A stretch of 64,000 bases of DNA from Pomphorhynchus laevis (lineage: Eukaryota > Acanthocephala > Palaeacanthocephala > Echinorhynchida > Pomphorhynchidae), in NCBI GenBank assembly GCA_012934845.2, contig WNNJ02001245.1, positions 1 through 64,000 on the forward strand, read 5' to 3'. A program made the translations under genes and the position numbers. This document shows positions 11,771 to 20,989 of this stretch, one piece after another. Position 1 is the stretch's first letter. Each line of letters starts with the position of its first letter. The notes under the pieces were generated by a model that saw only the letters and a list, made by a program, of their open reading frames with translations, did no database searches and was not told the origin of the DNA.

Positions 11771-11846
11771 GGCAACCGAAACGGCCAGTGAGTACTTCAT
11801 TCTACTGATGAGTGTTGCCGGGTACTCATTGGTCGTCTAGAAGTGA
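11771..11846 (+). ncRNA. Hammerhead-like RNA in unusual strand order, copy B (intact core)
   Basis: GGCAACC (11771-11777) is followed by GAAAC (11778-11782), GGCCAGUGAGUAC (11783-11795), UUCAUUCUA (11796-11804), CUGAUGA (11805-11811), GUUGCC (11814-11819), GUACUCAUUGGUC (11822-11834), GUC (11835-11837) and UAGAAGUGA (11838-11846). Stem III is 15 bp and contiguous with the core A-U pair next to the cleavage base. Stem II is GGCAAC/GUUGCC plus the conserved G-C next to the core. Stem I is UCUA/UAGA plus a second helix after one bulged A. Every conserved core base is present. Relative to copy A the stems differ but still pair. The segment order is GAAA strand, CUGAUGA strand, cleavage strand. 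Confidence 0.68.
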
Positions 11847-11865
11847 CATGGTGACTGAAAATCGT

Positions 11866-11877
11866 GAATCGAAGTCC
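11866..11877 (+). promoter_or_regulatory. B-box-like sequence of the hammerhead retroposon
   Basis: GAATCGAAGTCC resembles the pol III B box GGTTCGANNCC and lies 20 bases after the ribozyme-like core. Equivalent sequences follow the core in the other copies. Confidence 0.5.
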
Positions 11878-12061
11878 TGTCTATCAAGCAACACCAAATA
11901 GAATAAATGTCTTATTTCGTAAGAAATCCTTGACCGTTGTCTACTCAGCACATCCGTGCACTACTATTATACCTGCCGTATTCATTAAGGATCCAACGAG
12001 TGCAGCGACAATTCAGCAACAACATCTGCCTAGTGTTTAAGGATGGTCCGCACAGCAATTC

Positions 12062-12083
12062 GATCTGGTTAAGAGCGTAAGCC
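12062..12083 (+). promoter_or_regulatory. A-box-like sequence of the hammerhead retroposon
   Basis: GATCTGGTTAAGAGCGTAAGCC, starting here, resembles a tRNA A-box arm (TGGTTAAGAGC). It precedes the core of copy C, and the matching B box is at 12230-12241, so the ribozyme-like domain sits between the two promoter boxes. Confidence 0.5.
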
Positions 12084-12134
12084 TCAGACAATTAAGCAAA
12101 GTGTCGGAAACGCCTTTATTCACAATGTCACACA

Positions 12135-12210
12135 GGCAATCGAAACGGCCAGTGGGTACTTCATTCTACTGATGAGTGTTGCCGGGTACTCATTGGTCGT
12201 CTAGAAGTGA
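12135..12210 (+). ncRNA. Hammerhead-like RNA in unusual strand order, copy C (intact core)
   Basis: This is nearly identical to copy B: GGCAAUC, GAAAC, GGCCAGUGGGUAC, UUCAUUCUA, CUGAUGA, GUUGCC, GUACUCAUUGGUC, GUC and UAGAAGUGA. Core bases are intact. The changed base in stem III (A to G) keeps a wobble pair. It is the second unit of the tandem pair, 364 bp after copy B. Confidence 0.66.
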
Positions 12211-12229
12211 CATGGTGACTGAAAGTCGT

Positions 12230-12241
12230 AAATCGAAGTCC
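12230..12241 (+). promoter_or_regulatory. B-box-like sequence after copy C
   Basis: AAATCGAAGTCC has the same position relative to the core as in copy B and fits a degenerate pol III B box. Confidence 0.45.
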
Positions 12242-12419
12242 AGTCTATCAAGCAACACTATTTAGTATAGATATATATATTTATTGTTAACAAAATAATA
12301 TTTTATATATAATTATAGATGTTGCCTATATTATATATAATATATAATTATAGATGTTATATATGTTGCCTATAATTATATATTATATATAATTATAGAT
12401 GTTATATATATTGGAAGTG

Positions 12420-12790
12420 CGAAATATCGCTTGAAGCTGTAGTCCAGGAGCCAAAACTGGCTACGATTGATTTTAAATCTATGTGTGCTGCTAAATAACT
12501 GGACTTCGATCATCAGCTCTATCAGTCTAATGTATCACTCTGAGACACTCCTAACCACCCAGCAGTCATCGTCAGTCGGATGAAGTGGTTAGGGTGCGTT
12601 TCGACTGCTTTTGTGATAACTGTAAAGACACCAGCAATTCCTCACGATGCTAGACGAAACTCAGGTGCATAAAGCGTTTTTACTGGCTTGTTGCGTGTGT
12701 GAACTTTCTAGCAAAGCCTTCAAACAAAACCTTCTCAAGGTTTTGTTTGAATCGGTATTGCTCGAGATTGCGAATAGCAATTCTTTCCAT
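12420..12790 (-). mobile_element. tRNA-like hammerhead retroposon, copy H
   Basis: The minus strand starts with a phrase also found at the right end of the window (AGAATTGCTATTCGCAATCT; 12757-12790 against 63969-64000). It continues to a diverged core (12533-12611), a B box GATCGAAGTCC near 12505-12515, and a tail with TTTTGGCTCCTGGACTACAG resembling the tails of copies A and F. It holds a foldback with AAAACCTTGAGAAGGTTTT near 12728. Confidence 0.6.
12533..12611 (-). ncRNA. Hammerhead-like RNA in unusual strand order, copy H (diverged)
   Basis: The minus strand reads GCAGUC-GAAAC, CACCCUAACCA, UUCAUCCGA, CUGACGA, GACUGC, UGGUUAGGAGUG, UCUCAGAGUGA. Stem II is now GCAGUC/GACUGC and stem III CCUAACCA/UGGUUAGG. 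Both differ in sequence from the other copies and both still pair. This is the best single evidence that the pairing itself is conserved. Confidence 0.6.
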
Positions 12791-13024
12791 GTTTAGGTAA
12801 GGATTTTAGGTAGCGATTGATGTTAAAATGAATTTTTATTCAAATCAGAGTAAACTAAAAATGGCATTCAAATATAATCTGCTTTTGAATTTTTCGCTTT
12901 ATGAAAATAAAGTTGCCATTTTTAAATCCACAAATGCGAAGAACTTTAACTACAAACTTATTGATTTTGTAAACTTTAAGCTAATCTAAAAAATTCATTT
13001 ATACATGCAAATTAAAACATGTTT

Positions 13025-13230
13025 TTGATTCAATGTAAAAAGGAATATATTTTTATATATTATTTAGTTTAATATTTTTTTGTCGTTCTTTATGCAATTA
13101 AATCTATAGAAGTTGTTCAAATTTTAAATTTATTTTAACATTTAGCAAATATAGGATTTACACTAACATTTCTACATTTATTATTATGGCACAGTGGTTA
13201 GCATCTATTTAATTCAGCGAAGCGGTTTTT
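13025..13230. repeat. Right arm of 2.25-kb inverted-repeat structure
   Basis: This is the inverse of 10975-11181, nearly base for base. Its outer end contains the A-box-like TGGCACAGTGGTTAGC and then CAGCGAAGCGG followed by a T run that could stop pol III. Confidence 0.9.
13187..13202 (+). promoter_or_regulatory. tRNA-like A box followed by T-run
   Basis: TGGCACAGTGGTTAGC fits the pol III A box. About 23 bp later GCGG is followed by eight T residues, a typical pol III stop. No B box or cloverleaf is seen between them, so this is not called a tRNA gene. Confidence 0.6.
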
Positions 13231-13261
13231 TTTACAAAAAATTTGTACAAACTTATCGATT

Positions 13262-13402
13262 GTAACTTATATAATTGTGTTGCTTGGTAGACTCAACTTC
13301 GATTCATGACTTTCAGGCATCATGTCCATGTCACTTCTAGAAATGTCATGGTGCCTGAAAGTCGTGAATCGAAGTTGAGTCTACCAAGCAACACAATTTT
13401 CT
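13262..13402. repeat. Foldback of hammerhead-retroposon tail
   Basis: GTGTTGCTTGGTAGACTCAA and its inverse form an imperfect palindrome about 140 bp long around a centre near 13332. It contains the family phrases GTGACATGG and the B-box-like GAATCGAAG. It is the tail half of the retroposon, duplicated in inverse. The next bases (13405-13480) contain the family phrase TTTCGTAAGAAATTCTGGAC. Confidence 0.75.
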
Positions 13403-13632
13403 ACTGATGGCGTATTTCGTAAGAAATTCTGGACCGTTGTTTACTCAACGCATCCGTGTACTACCATTATATGTACAGACTCTTCTACCAAATTATAAAT
13501 AATATTTTATTTTACCGAAGTTTACATGACATTCTATATTCTTAAATATCATTTTTAATATCATAGCATCATTCAAAATTATTAGGTTAAACGTTCTTGA
13601 CCGGGTGTAAACATATAATTCCGCAAACATAC

Positions 13633-13698
13633 CTTTCAATTCTGTAACTAGTCTTGCCGCAGTAATTCCTAGTTCCTCAAAACTTTTATCCAATGTTA
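13633..13698 (-). CDS. PATJ/MUPP1-like protein, exon with N-terminal strand of a PDZ domain
   Basis: On the minus strand TCTTTACAG precedes a 66-nt exon that ends at GGTATGTTTG. The residues TLDKSFEELGITAARLVTEL include the ELGI carboxylate-binding loop of a PDZ domain. Entry and exit phases are both 1, exactly what the exon at 1011-1238 needs, and joining the two gives an uninterrupted PDZ. The intron between them is about 12.4 kb and holds two LINEs, a minisatellite and a hammerhead-retroposon cluster. The exon is short but strongly supported by the phase match and domain continuity. Confidence 0.75.
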
Positions 13699-14583
13699 CT
13701 GTAAAGAAAACAAATCCACCCGTGATTACCTTAACAAAAGATTTAATAATTTTAATCCATTATTTTCCAATTTCGACTTACTCTTATTCTAGAAACGAAC
13801 AAATGTATGCCTTATTCACATTTATTCAATATAATCAAATAATTAAACATCCCCAAAATACTTAAAATGTTCTTTACTATATTCAACTTTAAATTAATAT
13901 TCATAAAAATATTGAATATTTATTAAGGTAAAGAAGCAGTGTGGCATTGTAAAAATATGGTTTGGCGTTATAAGTTGTCACTACAAATATTATAAATAGT
14001 TTTAATTAGTTAAAACTATAAATTTGTTGATAAATTAATTTAATAATGTGTTTTTCAACCAATGCTTTTAATAAAGAAGTTTAATATTAATATTATATAT
14101 AATATTAATATGAATATAATTATTTAATATTATATATTCGCTACTGTCGTCAAACAATGCTGGTTTGTCAACAAAGATGTTTACATAAGGTTAGACTCAA
14201 ATGTTTTGCTATAAATAATTAATAATAGTCAAATGTATATTTATTACTTTATAAAATACTTTATATAATAATTATATATATCAATAAAATATATTAATTT
14301 ATATATTTTATAAACTTTTTAAAAAATTAAAAATTAAAAATTATAAATTAAACTATTTATCATTTTAAAATAGTGAAATGGCTTCGTCTGTATTGTTCAA
14401 TTCCTAAATAATCAGATCATGTAACTCAGTCTAAGTATTTTGGGTTACAAGTGTTAATAAACTGATATCCCTTAAATGGCATCGGTAAACTTAGCCTATA
14501 CTCAGATTGATTCTTATATTTATTCTTCCCAGTATTGTGACGAAAAGTCGCTAACGACAATTGCAAATATTTATTGAAATATA

Positions 14584-14797
14584 AGTTAAAGAATTATTGG
14601 AGCTGAATCAAAGAAAGGAGGAAATTTTATTTGATATTTAGCTAACCTCTGTTAGCATCTTTAGGGAATTACTCTTAGGTAATTTTCTGAAAATGCTAAC
14701 AGAGGTTAGCGAAATATCAATACAAATTTTCACCTTTTTAATGCAGCTCCAATAATTTTTTTTATCAATAATGGATCATTATCAACTGTTTACAATT
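14584..14797 (+). mobile_element. Foldback element, copy 2
   Basis: Arms start AATTATTGGAGCTGAATCAAAG and end CAGCTCCAATAATT, then continue into ATCAATAATGGATCATTATC. GCTAACCTCTGTTAGC forms the internal stem in each arm. Same family as 5580-5791. Confidence 0.8.
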
Positions 14798-14883
14798 GAT
14801 ATAATTCTTTTATCGCTAATTCTATTTATTCATTATTACATGTTAGATAAATAAAAATCATATTTAAATCATTACCCCTAAAA

Positions 14884-15004
14884 AGGTAATTTTCTGAATA
14901 TGCTAACTGAGGTTAGAGAAATATTAAATAAAACTTTTCTCCTTTCTTTGATCCATCTCCAATAATTGTTTATTAATAATGGATCATTTTTTACTATTTA
15001 CAAT
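14884..15004 (+). mobile_element. Foldback element, right half only
   Basis: TAATTTTCTGAATATGCTAA leads into GTTAGAGAAATATTAAA, then CTTTGATCCATCTCCAATAA and the AATAATGGATCA tail. The left arm is missing. Confidence 0.7.
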
Positions 15005-15183
15005 TTTACAAATATTAGAGCAATATATAAAAGATAAGAAACAAATCAATTTTAATCAAATTTTAAATGCTACTTTTAATATTTTATTAAATGCATAGAT
15101 GCATAGTTGAAATGACTTCAATTAAATTTGCAAAATGTGAGACGAAAGTCTTTTATTAAATCTATATGCCGATAAAATCAAAC

Positions 15184-15283
15184 GAGTCGAGTAATCGTCA
15201 GCCAACATTAAAAGGACCGAAACGTGAAACGTAGGTATTGGATCAGTAGATGATGAGGTCCACCAATACATAAATGTAGCGTA
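15184..15283 (-). CDS. Possible exon of the PATJ-like gene, between the two PDZ domains
   Basis: A good acceptor (CCAATTACAG) opens a GC-richer frame with residues WWTSSSTDPIPTFHVSV and LADDYST. Ending it at a GT donor near 15183 gives phase 0 in and phase 1 out. That is the phase change required between the exons at 16129-16371 and 13633-13698. The donor is weak (GTTTGA), so the 3' border is uncertain. The residues would form the linker before the second PDZ. No family match is claimed. Confidence 0.42.
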
Positions 15284-15425
15284 CTGTAATTGGCTTATAG
15301 ATAAGATTAAAGCCACGTGCAAGATAAACAATAGTCATCAAATTTTTAATGGTAACAATTGCCTCACAGGTATATCAGCTTAAAATTATGAAACAAACTA
15401 TAGTAATTATTATAATTACAATTAA

Positions 15426-15975
15426 TTGCAAAAATTGATGAAGAATTATTGGAGCTGGATCAAAGAAAGAAGGAAAATTTAATTTGATATTTAGCTAACC
15501 TCTATTAGCATCTTCAGAAAATTACTCTTAGGTAATTTTCTGAAGATGACAACTAAATAAATATTTATTAAATATTTATATTTATTGGTTAAATAAATAT
15601 TTATTTGATATATTTATTAAATATTTATAAATTTTTCTTCTTTTTTTCGATTGGCAGACACAAGTATTCGTCTGCCAATCTCTATTCTTTTTCATAAATA
15701 AATCACTATGGTACTCGTCATATTTTAACAAAACATAAAAAATATGAAATAAATTTTAATAAATAAAAAATAATTGTAATTATTTATCGTAATTTTTTAA
15801 ATTTAATATCAATTATAGGATATTAAATTAAATATATTAAAGATAGTTATTTAAATTATTAAATTACCAAACCAGAAGCGCAGATAAACAAATCAAACGT
15901 ATATATTTCCTCTTTTCTTTGATCCAACTCCAATAATTCTTTATCAATAATGGATCATTATCAACTATTTGAAAT
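15426..15975 (+). mobile_element. Foldback element interrupted by AT-rich insertion
   Basis: The left arm and centre run from 15426 to about 15550 (ATTATTGGAGCTGGATCAAAG, then GCTAACCTCTATTAGC). The right end resumes at about 15907 (CTTTGATCCAACTCCAATAA, then ATCAATAATGGATCATTATC). Between them lie about 355 bp of AT-rich sequence with a small GGCAGAC/GTCTGCC hairpin near 15653-15680. Confidence 0.65.
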
Positions 15976-16128
15976 GTAAGTTATTGCTGCACAAATACCA
16001 ATTTTAATACTGTGGATTACACACCATTAATGAAATAATTACGTAATTGATTTTATTATAAAGTTAGCATATAGTAAGTTTATATTGTAAGATTTTATTA
16101 GTATATAGTAAGTTTAGCAAATACTTAC

Positions 16129-16371
16129 TTGCTGTCCAAATTCATCTACTAGCTCTTTGAGTTTAATAACAGGATCTTGAAGTCTTCGTGTTTTTATAAC
16201 AAGTTTATCTTTAAAAGTTCTTACTCGAATATCATGAATTGGACGGGCAACGAGTATTGTTAGAGAAGTCTTAGCACTTCTTACAAGTTTAGCTGCCAGT
16301 CCGGAATTCATTCCTTTAAGGTAATAATCATTTAGAGCAAGAATATGATCTCCAACACGAAGTCGTCCATC
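16129..16371 (-). CDS. PATJ/MUPP1-like protein, exon with C-terminal half of a PDZ domain and linker
   Basis: On the minus strand, after an AAG acceptor, an 81-codon exon begins DGRLRVGDHILALNDYYLKG and continues with GLAAKLVRSA and LTILVARP, ending at a GTAAGT donor. Both borders are phase 0. The residues closely follow PDZ2 of MUPP1/PATJ, where DGRL, GDHIL, GM, VAQVLR and LVARDP appear in the same order. About 35 further residues form a charged linker. It follows directly after the AYK end of the exon at 18251-18391. The acceptor has a weak pyrimidine tract, but only this border restores the domain. Confidence 0.8.
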
Positions 16372-16429
16372 CTTAACATGCATTGTATAAGTTCTCATTA
16401 TACTATACGATAGTCGCATAGAAAACATA

Positions 16430-18250
16430 TTTAAGCGGCTAATGTGTAATCGTCTAAATTTGACTGTTTAAAGCAAATTCATTTAATGTTTTTATTTAAC
16501 TTTTACATCATTTCTGATTTCGTCATTTAGTCTCATATTTTTCTAATTAAAAGTTTGAAAATGATTTTTGAAACACATAAATTGTTAAGTTTTACACATT
16601 TTAAAGTACAAGTATTATTTTATAATTTGAAATAAAAATATTAATAAAAATAAATAAAATTAAATTTTATAACAAAATAATAAACAATATATTTGACTAG
16701 ATAAAAATAATATTTTCGACCTGAAAAGTCGATGGGAATACAATTGCTTCGATTTCCTACCTCATGAAAATAAAACCAGTTGTGAATAAAAATTTAACGT
16801 CACCTTAATTTCCAGTGATGGTAATGTAATTGATAATCTATTAATATTCTAACAAATAGATTATTTCATTTTAAAGATATATGCTTTTGTAATAAAAGCA
16901 TTTATATAGTCAATAAAATTATGTATATAATCGTTGATTATATTTTCTTCTAATTCGAAGAAAATACTTAAGTATTTCTAAAACTTAAAATTATTAATAA
17001 ATGATAATATTTTGGAACGATTTAAACAAGTTTTATCTTTTGGGACGATTTCCAACTTGAAGTATACGTTTTACAATACAGAACAGAAAAGGATATAGAA
17101 TTATTTTGCGTTGGTCACCTAAATATATCGCGAACACATGAAATAACAAAAATTAAAGAATATTCACAATTAATATCTTCGATAATATTAGTAGCACGTA
17201 AAATTGACCACTTGAATATGGAATAAAACAATATCTCTATCTAAATCATTGATTAAAATTAAATTTAAACTGAAAGAAAAAGGTAATTAGTTAGAATTAA
17301 TCATTTAAAATTTAAAGTTTGACATTTGAACATTTTATAGAAGAATTTTATATTTGCTGAATTTCGTCTTATTTATTAATCGAGTATCTATTAAAGCCCT
17401 ATCTCTTATTCTCATTTGACATTTGATTAAGTCCAATGAAGGCAGAAATGTATTCTTTTGATGTTTAAACAAATTATAAAAATTCATTATAAAATAGTAA
17501 TAAATAAATTCATTAAAATCAAATAAATTTATTTATAAATTTATTTATAATAAATGATAATCGAATAAATTTATATAATTTCTAATAAAAATTTACTGTC
17601 CACCTGGAATTTCGACATTGAGATAAAAATAACCATTAAATTATACCAAGCGGGTGCAACAAATTGATAAAATGAATTGATTACAATGCATTTTAGTTTC
17701 ATTAATTATATATTATACTCTTTATTACAATAAAATAAAAATACTTTTAAAATAAAATATTTCACAAAAATAAAATATTTTTAATATTTTAATTAATAAA
17801 TATTTATATTTTAATAAAGATATTATTTAAAAATAATATCTTTAATTAAAAAATGTTACATTTTATTTAAATAGTTAAAAATGTTCGGTTTATTTACATT
17901 ATTTATTTTTTTGTAAAATTTACAAAAAAAATTTTTCTCGTTGCTTATGACTTTTAAGCTTATTGCTTAACTATCAATTATTATAGCAAGCGAACGAAGC
18001 ATATCGATTACTAGAGTAGGAGTAGGCCGCTTGAGAACAATCGCTCAGTTAATGCAGGTGTGGCAATAAGTGGGAGATTTTCCAGAATTCCTAAGCTGCA
18101 GAGGTTTTCTTCAAGTGAACAACACCAACATTTAAAATAGCCATTATAAATGTTTATATAAACATCATAATAAAGTGAAATAATCAGTATTAATCGTTAT
18201 TCATCTGCTTATTGTTTAAGCGAATCAACGTTTTGTTATTTAATACTTAC
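16430..18250. other. Intron of the PATJ-like gene, AT-rich
   Basis: This is the intron between two halves of one PDZ domain. It is AT-rich with many TTAATAAA-type words, and no transposon or RNA gene is recognised in it. Confidence 0.6.
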
Positions 18251-18391
18251 TTTGTAAGCAATTCCATTTTTGATTATCATCTTTACTACAGGTCCGGAAG
18301 TTTTGCCTCCGCTTATTCCGATTCCAAAACTGTCTTCCGGAATATTTACTTCAAGCTTTATTTCTTCGACTTCTGCCCATTCAGTATTCAG
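18251..18391 (-). CDS. PATJ/MUPP1-like protein, exon with N-terminal half of a PDZ domain
   Basis: On the minus strand the exon is 47 codons long, between a TTAAG acceptor and a GTAAGT donor, phase 0 at both ends. Residues EWAEVEEIKLEV are followed by FGIGISGGKTSGPVVKMI and NGIAYK. MUPP1 PDZ2 has the same pattern: a W-x-x-I/V-E-E-V start, the GFGIVGGKTSG carboxylate-binding loop and the VVR strand. The domain continues at 16371. The family tethers tight-junction or subapical polarity proteins to the membrane. Upstream exons with the L27 domain and PDZ1 were not identified. In-frame TGA just above the acceptor supports the exon border. Confidence 0.82.
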
Positions 18392-18894
18392 CTTAAGTCA
18401 AGATATATCTTATAAAGTATATTTTTACACTTTATATTTTGTATCTAAGTAATTTATCCAACAATTAAAAATATCAATTAAAATTATTAATTATTATCCA
18501 ATCAATGAAGTTTATCCAAATGAATGTTTAAATAAGAAATAAACAATAAATGATTAAACTGTTGAAGCGTGAAAAAAAATAAGTTTCTACACACAAAATT
18601 TAATAAAGACGACGATGATATAAAGCTAGATTTTTTTGATCAGATCAGGTAACTAGGTCTACGTATTACATTATTTTTAAATTAAAAAGTAATGCAAAAT
18701 AAAAATAAAAAGTTAAATAATAATTAAAAAGTAATAATTAAAATATAAGAATTTATATTACACACTAAATCAATAATCTTCTTCATTTTTGATTAGATAG
18801 TTTTAAAGGAACGAAGACGAAAATATTTCCCTTTATTAAAAAAATAATTATAAATAATAAATAACTATAAATAATAAATAATTGTTATATAGGA

Positions 18895-20065
18895 TTTTAT
18901 ATAATTTATATCAAGTTAAAATAATAAATTGAAATTTAAAATAAAAGTCAATTTTTATAAATTGACCAATAAATAACAGACGATGTATCAGAAGAAGAAT
19001 CAGAGGTCATTAGGATGAACTGCTATGTTATCAGGTGTCGACCATATTCCTTGACCCAACATACCAGTGGGACCAAAGACTTGCTAATGACGTTTTTCCT
19101 CTGATGAAATTTGATTATTTAGTTTATCTTTTTCAAGTATAAAGTTATTATTTATTATTCATCTAATACAAATAACTTATCTTTTTCAATTTAGAGCTAA
19201 ATCCAAAAAATGGAGGAAGTGAATTGCGAGCATAATTTGAAGACATTGGATTTTCGTTAGCAGCAGGTAGGAGAAAAGCGACAGCAGTAACTCTGCTTAC
19301 TTCACTTGTTGAAGGTATGAAATCTAGCTGAAGTTCTACAACGTTTTTACTATATCTTTTACAAAAATAAAAATTAGCGTTTTTTAGAAGTGGATGTAAA
19401 TTTTCTAAATATCCAGTGTGCGAATACCTAGTATACAATTGTGCGAATTGTATAAAAGAGATATTACCAACCAGACCAAGATGTATAATCAAACACAGTA
19501 AAATTAAACGATAATTTATATAATCAGATCAGCTAAGTGAGTTTAAGTATTTTATGTTATTTATCAATTAAAAGAAAAATTATCTCAAATATTTATGAGA
19601 TTTTATCTAATTGATATCGTTAAAATTTAACGTTGTATCAGAATAATGATTAGAGGTCATTAGGAAAAATTGCTATGTTATAAGGTTTCAGCACCTATTC
19701 CTCGACCTAAGATAGTACCGGGGCCAAGCACGTTCTAATGACGTATTTCCTCTGATGAAATTTGATTATCTAGTATCTTATTCTAATTAAATCGTATATA
19801 ATTATTTATTATTTATCTTTATTTGTATATCGTATAAAATACGTAGACTTCGTTATCTGATATGATCTGGCGTTAATAAATAATTATAAATAATTAAAAA
19901 AGATTTCATATAACTTATATCAAGTTGAAATAAAAAATTGAAATTTAAAATAAAAGTCATTTTTATGAATTGACTAATAAAAAACAGACGTTGTATCAGA
20001 ATAAGGATTAGAGGTCATAAGTAGGAACTGCTATACTATCAGGTTTCGGCACCTATTTCTATATA
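18895..20065 (-). repeat. Abundant ~550-bp repeat family, three partial copies
   Basis: Three copies of the core lie near 18960-19105, 19610-19770 and 19975-20060. On the minus strand the consensus reads CTGCTATGTTGGGTCGAGG, then GAATAGGTGCCGAAACC, TGATAACATAGCAG and TTCATCCTGATGACCTC. The flanks share TATCAAGTTAAAAT and ACTGAGTCTACGTATTTTAT. The core can be paired as a decayed hammerhead. Further copies lie at 21.1, 22.5, 29.7, 37.4, 39.4, 39.8 and 46.9 kb. Confidence 0.8.
19187..19349 (-). CDS. Possible exon upstream in the PATJ-like gene
   Basis: An open minus-strand frame contains VVELQLDFIPSTSEVSRV and AVAFLLPAANENPMSS, with amino-acid composition less biased than the surrounding AT-driven frames. 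An acceptor-like TAG lies just above 19349. No convincing donor is seen at the 3' side. It may be a linker exon of the PDZ gene or a remnant of something else. Confidence 0.3.
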
Positions 20066-20329
20066 ATTAGAAAATGTTGATGTGTACACATTTAATGTGT
20101 ACACAAGCAGAAAGCAGAAATTTAGACAGAAGTTATCGATGTCGATATATGGCTTTACAATGTAAGGTTAATACTAGAAATAAATTTCTAATCATTAAAA
20201 TAGATGTAATGTTATTAACCTTATACTATTTTATTTTAAAAATAATAAAATAAAAAATAATATTTATATAATATATATAATATATTTTTACTATAGAATA
20301 GAATTTATTTAGAGTGTCCTGTGTGGTAA

Positions 20330-20680
20330 ATAGAACTATTTACAGGCCCACTATAAAAATTAAAAGACAAGTTTACATCCAATGAATGTTTGAACTTGTA
20401 TGTAGAGTTATTGAATTGATTGCGGCTGAAAGTGTTATTTTAGTTCGTTTGCAAGAAGTATGGCGATCAAGGAAGTTTTGAAGTGTTTAAGCGACGTAAA
20501 TGATTTTGTGTCTCGAGGAAGTTTGTTCCAAAGGCGTGGTGCAGCGATGGTGAACGCACGATATCCGTAATTACCGTTGTGACGGGGGACGAAAAGCGAG
20601 TAGGAGCGATGACTTCTTAGTCGTCATATAGGATGCGCTATCAGGAAGATGTAAATAAGGAGGGTTTGTATTAACTAATA
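20330..20680 (-). mobile_element. 3'-terminal fragment of a CR1/L2-like LINE
   Basis: The minus strand translates to FVPRHNGNYGYRAFTIAAP followed by RLWNKLPRDTKSFTSLKHF and KTSLIAILLANELK, then stop. The pattern R-A-F-x-x-A-x-P-x-x-W-N-x-L-P with a following F-K-x-x-L is the hallmark C-terminus of reverse transcriptases in CR1/L2/Rex-type LINEs. The rest of the element is missing, so it is a 5'-truncated dead copy. It is GC-richer than its flanks. Confidence 0.8.
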
Positions 20681-20989
20681 TACTTTTTAAATTTTATCGT
20701 TATTTGTTTTGTATATTATGGATCTAAAATAATAATGGAATTTTATTCCTGTCTGCCCTTGATAATTATCAAAATCAAATATTGTCCTATGTTATTATTA
20801 ATTATTATTGATTTGACATAAATAAATAAATTATAAATAATTAAAAAAGATTTCATATAACAAGTTAAAATAAAAAATTGAAATGATTGAAATAATATTT
20901 TATTTGCAATCAAATAAATAAATTTCACCTAATTTGATCCTAGTGTATTCATAAGTTCCAATAAATCATTTCAATTTTTCCATTTTATT

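Larger units (their letters stand above)
11734..12255 (+). mobile_element. tRNA-like hammerhead retroposon, two units in tandem (364-bp period)
   Basis: The phrase AAAGTGTCGGAAACGCC starts at 11734 and again at 12098. All of the intervening unit (core, B box, tail with TTTCGTAAGAAATCC and TCCGTGCACTACTATTAT, then an A-box region) is repeated in part. The unit therefore exists here as about 1.4 copies head to tail. A near-inverse of its start (GGTTGCCTGTGTGACATTG) lies just upstream at 11704. Units longer than one monomer are typical of elements copied from circular or multimeric RNA. Confidence 0.75.

Noticed and set aside
11771-11846. Ordinary type II hammerhead
   Set aside because: Stem II ends are in the right place for type II, but no cleavage triplet with stem I hairpin lies between GAAAC and CUGAUGA; the only GUC that pairs correctly lies after the distal strand of stem III.
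13187-13232. tRNA gene suggested by a good A box and T-run
   Set aside because: No B box, anticodon arm or acceptor stem fits; treated as a tRNA-derived retroposon fragment.
19187-19260. Short plus-strand frame MEEVNCEHNLKTLDFR behind a good acceptor
   Set aside because: Ends after 16 codons, and the minus strand shows a longer, more protein-like frame.
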